Below are positions 61,102 to 64,000 of a stretch of 64,000 nucleotides of DNA, in pieces. Location of the stretch: NCBI GenBank assembly GCA_019638675.1, contig JAHBTE010000001.1, positions 590,605 to 654,604 of the forward strand, in the 5' to 3' direction. Positions within the stretch are counted from its first letter, which is position 1. Each line of letters begins with the position of its first letter. The notes beneath the pieces were generated by a model. That model was not told the DNA's origin and made no database searches. It was given only the letters and a program-made list of their open reading frames with translations. The stretch comes from Fimbriimonadaceae bacterium (GTDB taxonomy: Bacteria > Armatimonadota > Fimbriimonadia > Fimbriimonadales > Fimbriimonadaceae). Both the position numbers and the translations under genes were made by a program.

Positions 61102-62088
61102 CCGAATGCCCGGTTCACCTTGTTGAACCGTGCCTATCTTCACGGATCCTTCAATTGCCTCAGGTGAGCAGACTGCGAGACCACCACTGGTTTGCGGATC
61201 AATTGCGACTTGCACCAGCCACTCTGGAACGTCATTGCCTATTTCGAGGGAGTCACCTAACGCGGCTCGGTTTTTCGCCGCTCCACCCGTGATGCAACCT
61301 TGGGCAATGAGTTCTTCAATTCCAGCGATAAGCGGTAATGACTTGACATCAATCTCAATTTGAACCCCGCTCTCGCGGGCGATGTTCCACAAATGACCTA
61401 CTAGTCCAAAACCTGTTACATCTGTTGCGCTTCTGGCATTTACTGCCTGCGCGGCTAACATTGCATCACGATTCAGTGTCGACATATTTTTGATTGCCTC
61501 CGCGATTTGCCCCTCCGATGCCTTATCAAACTTTGCCGCAGTCGTCACGATTCCCGTTCCAAGCGGTTTTGAAAGCCAAACACTCTGCCCCGGCTCAGCT
61601 GTAGAATTAGTGAACATTCGGTCTAAATCCACCCATCCGGTGACGCTCATACCGAATTTAGGTTCATCGTCCTCTACACTGTGACCTCCCACAACCATTG
61701 CCCCCGCTTCGGCGGTTTTATCCGCCATGCCCTGCAAAACCGCCGCCCAGACCTCAGCGGGTGCAGCAGAAGGGTCAAAACAAGCGATGTTCATCACCGT
61801 GATTGGTGATCCGCCCATTGCATAGATGTCGCTCAAAGCATTTGCCGCAGCGATTTGCCCATAAGCGTAAGGATCGTCCACCACTGGAGTAAAGAAATCC
61901 ATAGTCTGAACAAGCCCTTTGCCCGGCATGCTCGGCACACGAATGACCCCCGCATCGTCGCGCGTCGAAAATCCGATCAGCAAGTCAGGATGCGTTTGCG
62001 GCGGCAAAAGGCGGAGAACCTCCGCCAACTGGGTCGGGCCCAGTTTGCTCGCTCAACCGGCGCAGTTCACTAGATGAGTCAATCTCAT
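61090..62088 (-). CDS. selD: selenide, water dikinase, selenocysteine-containing
   Basis: Makes selenophosphate from selenide and ATP, the selenium donor for selenocysteine. The conserved frame from ATG 62088 reads MRLTHLVNCAG, TGA, ASKLGPTQLAEVL: the UGA at codon 12 (62053-62055) falls exactly at the active-site Cys/Sec of SelD, followed by the conserved Lys. Downstream are GFSTRDDAGVIR, VQTMDFFTPVVDDPYAYGQI and DVTGFGLVGHLWNI. An ordinary translation would wrongly begin at 62028. It implies that selA, selB and selC exist elsewhere in the genome. Confidence 0.92.
62027..62045 (-). promoter_or_regulatory. bSECIS-like hairpin after the selD UGA
   Basis: AACTGGG/CCCAGTT, a perfect 7-bp stem with a five-base loop (CCCGA), begins seven bases after the UGA codon, the place where SelB recognises the bacterial SECIS element. 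Confidence 0.6.
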
Positions 62089-62167
62089 GAATGTCCAGAT
62101 TACCGCGCACCATCAAAATGGAGCGTCAGGTACCCTCAATCGTCAGTTCTTTGGCGGAGCAAAAACG

Positions 62168-63595
62168 GTGGCAGAACAAAAAAATAGAATCAACTTGAAA
62201 GGAGCAATTCTTCTTGCCGCTTTCACCCTTCCGGGTATTTTGACCGCACAGTCTCAGTCCTGGGAAAAGTTGGTCACGCCCGGCCTCACCTACCGCATGG
62301 AGATTGATCTTGGTTTGCCTCGTGTGATTCACGCTTACCGTTACACGCCAGGATCAGGCAAGGTTTATTCCCGGCCCGAACTCGCTGGCCAATCCATCTA
62401 CGGGCCGAACGATGCCACTAAAGGTCGGCAGCCAATTACAACCACGATCCGAGAAGCGGGTGCGCTTGCCGGAATCAACGCTGACTTCTTTCCTTGGTCG
62501 GGTGACCCGATCGGGCTCATGATTCGAAGCGGCGAAATGCTCAGCCTGCCATATCCCAACCGAGCATCGTTTGCATGGGGAGCTAACTACAGCTACGCCG
62601 GGCCCGTCACAACCACGCTCACGTTTGGCACTGGTGCGGCGGCTAAGCCAATTCCAAATCTGAACCAAGACCTTGGCGACAATCAAATCGGCTTGTTTAC
62701 TTCTTCGGCGCTTATGGCGAAGTCCAGCGTGATTGGTAACTACGCTCTGATCGCGACCGACCAAACGCTCAAGTTCAATGGAAAAGTAACCGGACGGGTT
62801 GAACTCATCACACCTGACTTAACAGTCGCGGATATTAAGCCTGGTCAGATGATTCTTGCAGGGACAGGCAATAAGAAAACCGATATTGCGGCTCTTAAGC
62901 CGGGCGATACGATTACGATTACTGCGAAATCCACACAATTGAGTGAGAAAGCGATTCATGCGGTTGGTGGCGGGCCTTTGCTTGTGAGCAAAGGAAATGT
63001 GGTCTTGAATACCAAAAAAGAGAATTTTTCCGACTCTTTCAGTCTGACTATGCATCCACGCACCGCTATTGGTGCGACGAAAGAAGGTGACCTTTGGCTC
63101 GTCGTTATCGATGGTCGTCAAGCAATGAGTCGGGGGTCGAGCCTGGATGAACTCGCGAGAGTGATGCAGAGGCTTGGATGCCAAGAAGCGATTAACTTAG
63201 ACGGAGGAGGAAGTTCTACCCTGGCTCTAGGCTCGATTCCTCTTAACCGACCGAGCGACAGCGGAGTTGAACGAGCGATCTGCAATAGTGTCCTCTTGTT
63301 CGGTGAAATGCCGGTTCCCGATCCAAACGCGATATACGTGATCAAGGGTGTTCCCAACATCGAAGAAGGACAAAGCGCCACCTATGCAGTCATCAACCAA
63401 CTAGGCGAACGGGTTCCACTAAACGATGTGATTTGGGCAGCCCAAGGTTCCGCGTGGATTGACCAGTCCGGGGTTCTACGTACGCTCACTCCCGGGCCAG
63501 CTGTGATCTCAGCTTGGATCAAGGGCTCGGTTGTTTCAGTTCAAATTGATGTCAAAGCTCGTGGAACGACGCCTCCTCCTAAGGCTAACGGCTGA
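62168..63595 (+). CDS. exported phosphodiester glycosidase family protein (NAGPA domain)
   Basis: A 475-residue exported protein with a signal peptide (NLKGAILLAAFTLPGILTAQ) and a NAGPA/DUF2233 domain: AGALAGINADFFPW, AIHAVGGGPLLV, LHPRTAIGATK-like MHPRTAIGATKEGDLWLVVIDGR, and EAINLDGGGSSTLAL. Family members remove terminal GlcNAc from phosphodiesters or act on polysaccharide. A C-terminal beta domain (about residues 390-465) follows. GTG 62168, with GGCGGAG upstream, gives a proper signal peptide; ATG 62087 would add 27 residues. Confidence 0.82.
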   Translation: MAEQKNRINLKGAILLAAFTLPGILTAQSQSWEKLVTPGLTYRMEIDLGLPRVIHAYRYTPGSGKVYSRPELAGQSIYGPNDATKGRQPITTTIREAGALAGINADFFPWSGDPIGLMIRSGEMLSLPYPNRASFAWGANYSYAGPVTTTLTFGTGAAAKPIPNLNQDLGDNQIGLFTSSALMAKSSVIGNYALIATDQTLKFNGKVTGRVELITPDLTVADIKPGQMILAGTGNKKTDIAALKPGDTITITAKSTQLSEKAIHAVGGGPLLVSKGNVVLNTKKENFSDSFSLTMHPRTAIGATKEGDLWLVVIDGRQAMSRGSSLDELARVMQRLGCQEAINLDGGGSSTLALGSIPLNRPSDSGVERAICNSVLLFGEMPVPDPNAIYVIKGVPNIEEGQSATYAVINQLGERVPLNDVIWAAQGSAWIDQSGVLRTLTPGPAVISAWIKGSVVSVQIDVKARGTTPPPKANG

Positions 63596-63678
63596 TAATC
63601 TGAATTTAAGGTGAAACCGTAACCCTTTATCCCAGTAGTTAATACGGGAAGAGGCATTCGTGCCATAACAAAGAAGCC

Positions 63679-64000
63679 ATGTTGATATCAACCATTGCAG
63701 CAATGGCGCTGGGACAATCGCTTACCGACGAAGTGAGACTTCTGCGGTATCCGGACGTTCACGGTGACCAAGTTGTTTTCGTTTACGCATCCGATCTCTG
63801 GATTTCTAGCACTTCGGGAGGAGTTGCTCGGCGACTCACTTCGCACCCAGGTTTAGAGTCCAATCCGAAGTTTTCACCCGACGGCAAATGGATCGCATTT
63901 AATGCCGCATATGATGGCAGTAACGACGTGTTTGTCATACCATCTACTGGCGGGGAGCCGCGACGCCTGACTTACGAACCAACCAGTGAGGTTGTCAAAG
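63679..64000 (+). CDS. tricorn-protease-like protein, 3' truncated by window edge
   Basis: The frame from ATG 63679 is open to the end of the window (107 codons). A short N-terminal hydrophobic segment ([11 protein letters not shown]) is followed by [59 protein letters not shown] and [11 protein letters not shown], the six-bladed propeller opening of tricorn peptidases (S41). In full-length members a seven-bladed propeller, PDZ and S41 catalytic domain follow. Exported, likely periplasmic peptide degradation. Confidence 0.88.
   Translation, partial: MLISTIAAMALGQSLTDEVRLLRYPDVHGDQVVFVYASDLWISSTSGGVARRLTSHPGLESNPKFSPDGKWIAFNAAYDGSNDVFVIPSTGGEPRRLTYEPTSEVVK

Overview
This is a chromosomal window of roughly even base composition, densely coding on both strands. 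I see no insertion sequences, prophage, CRISPR arrays, tRNA or rRNA genes. The organism is a bacterium with an outer membrane: it has fabZ-lpxA for lipid A, several lipoproteins, a beta-barrel-type protein and a SurA/PrsA-like chaperone. The gene mix (several sigma factors, a SpoIIM-like membrane protein, TPR/zinc-ribbon proteins, tricorn-like and DUF885 peptidases, promoter -10 boxes a few bases upstream of start codons) suggests Armatimonadota, possibly class Fimbriimonadia. That placement is inference; no marker was compared with a database.

Layout. 1-5.0 kb: the 3' part of a FliA/WhiG-like sigma factor, a small charged protein, a parvulin-like lipoprotein, and an aminopropyltransferase. 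5.0-9.1 kb (minus): speD, preceded by a 240-nt structured non-coding leader, then an ABC exporter pair, a RibD-C reductase and a FrnE-like DsbA protein. 9.7-12.4 kb (minus): a sigma factor fused to a degenerate GGDEF domain, and pilC. 12.6-17.5 kb (plus): yebC, rhomboid, acyltransferase, coiled-coil zinc ribbon, lipoprotein, glycosyltransferase. 18.7-22.8 kb: a group-2-type sigma factor, DedA, fabZ-lpxA and two proteins of unknown function. 22.8-28.5 kb: metallo-hydrolase, DUF1015, prenyl synthase, a cysteine-synthase-like enzyme, M48 peptidase, PhzF. 28.5-30.4 kb (minus): cheD-HDOD-cheX with altered catalytic residues. 30.8-34.9 kb (plus): an AccB-like protein without the biotin lysine, a pilin-like protein, accC, nusB, rarA.

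35.0-45.4 kb (minus) is the ribosomal block rpsN-rpsH-rplF-rplR-rpsE-rpmD-rplO-secY-adk-map-infA-rpmJ-rpsM-rpsK-rpoA-rplQ-truA-rplM-rpsI. It starts abruptly at rpsN and lacks rpsD. 45.7-49.4 kb: three TPR genes. 49.4-52.5 kb: secA. 53-63.6 kb: a DUF5916-like outer-membrane protein, rnpB, LD-carboxypeptidase, jag-yidC-yidD-rnpA-rpmH, a DUF885 peptidase, a selenocysteine-containing selD, and a phosphodiester glycosidase. A tricorn-like protease runs off the right edge.

The observations most worth following are: the sigma-GGDEF fusion that has lost the catalytic GGDEF but kept the RxxD c-di-GMP I-site; rnpA with no ATG/GTG/TTG start (AUU candidate); the AccB-like protein with Gly at the biotin lysine; CheD and CheX homologues with substituted catalytic residues in one operon with an HDOD protein; the structured speD leader; and selD with an in-frame UGA codon.
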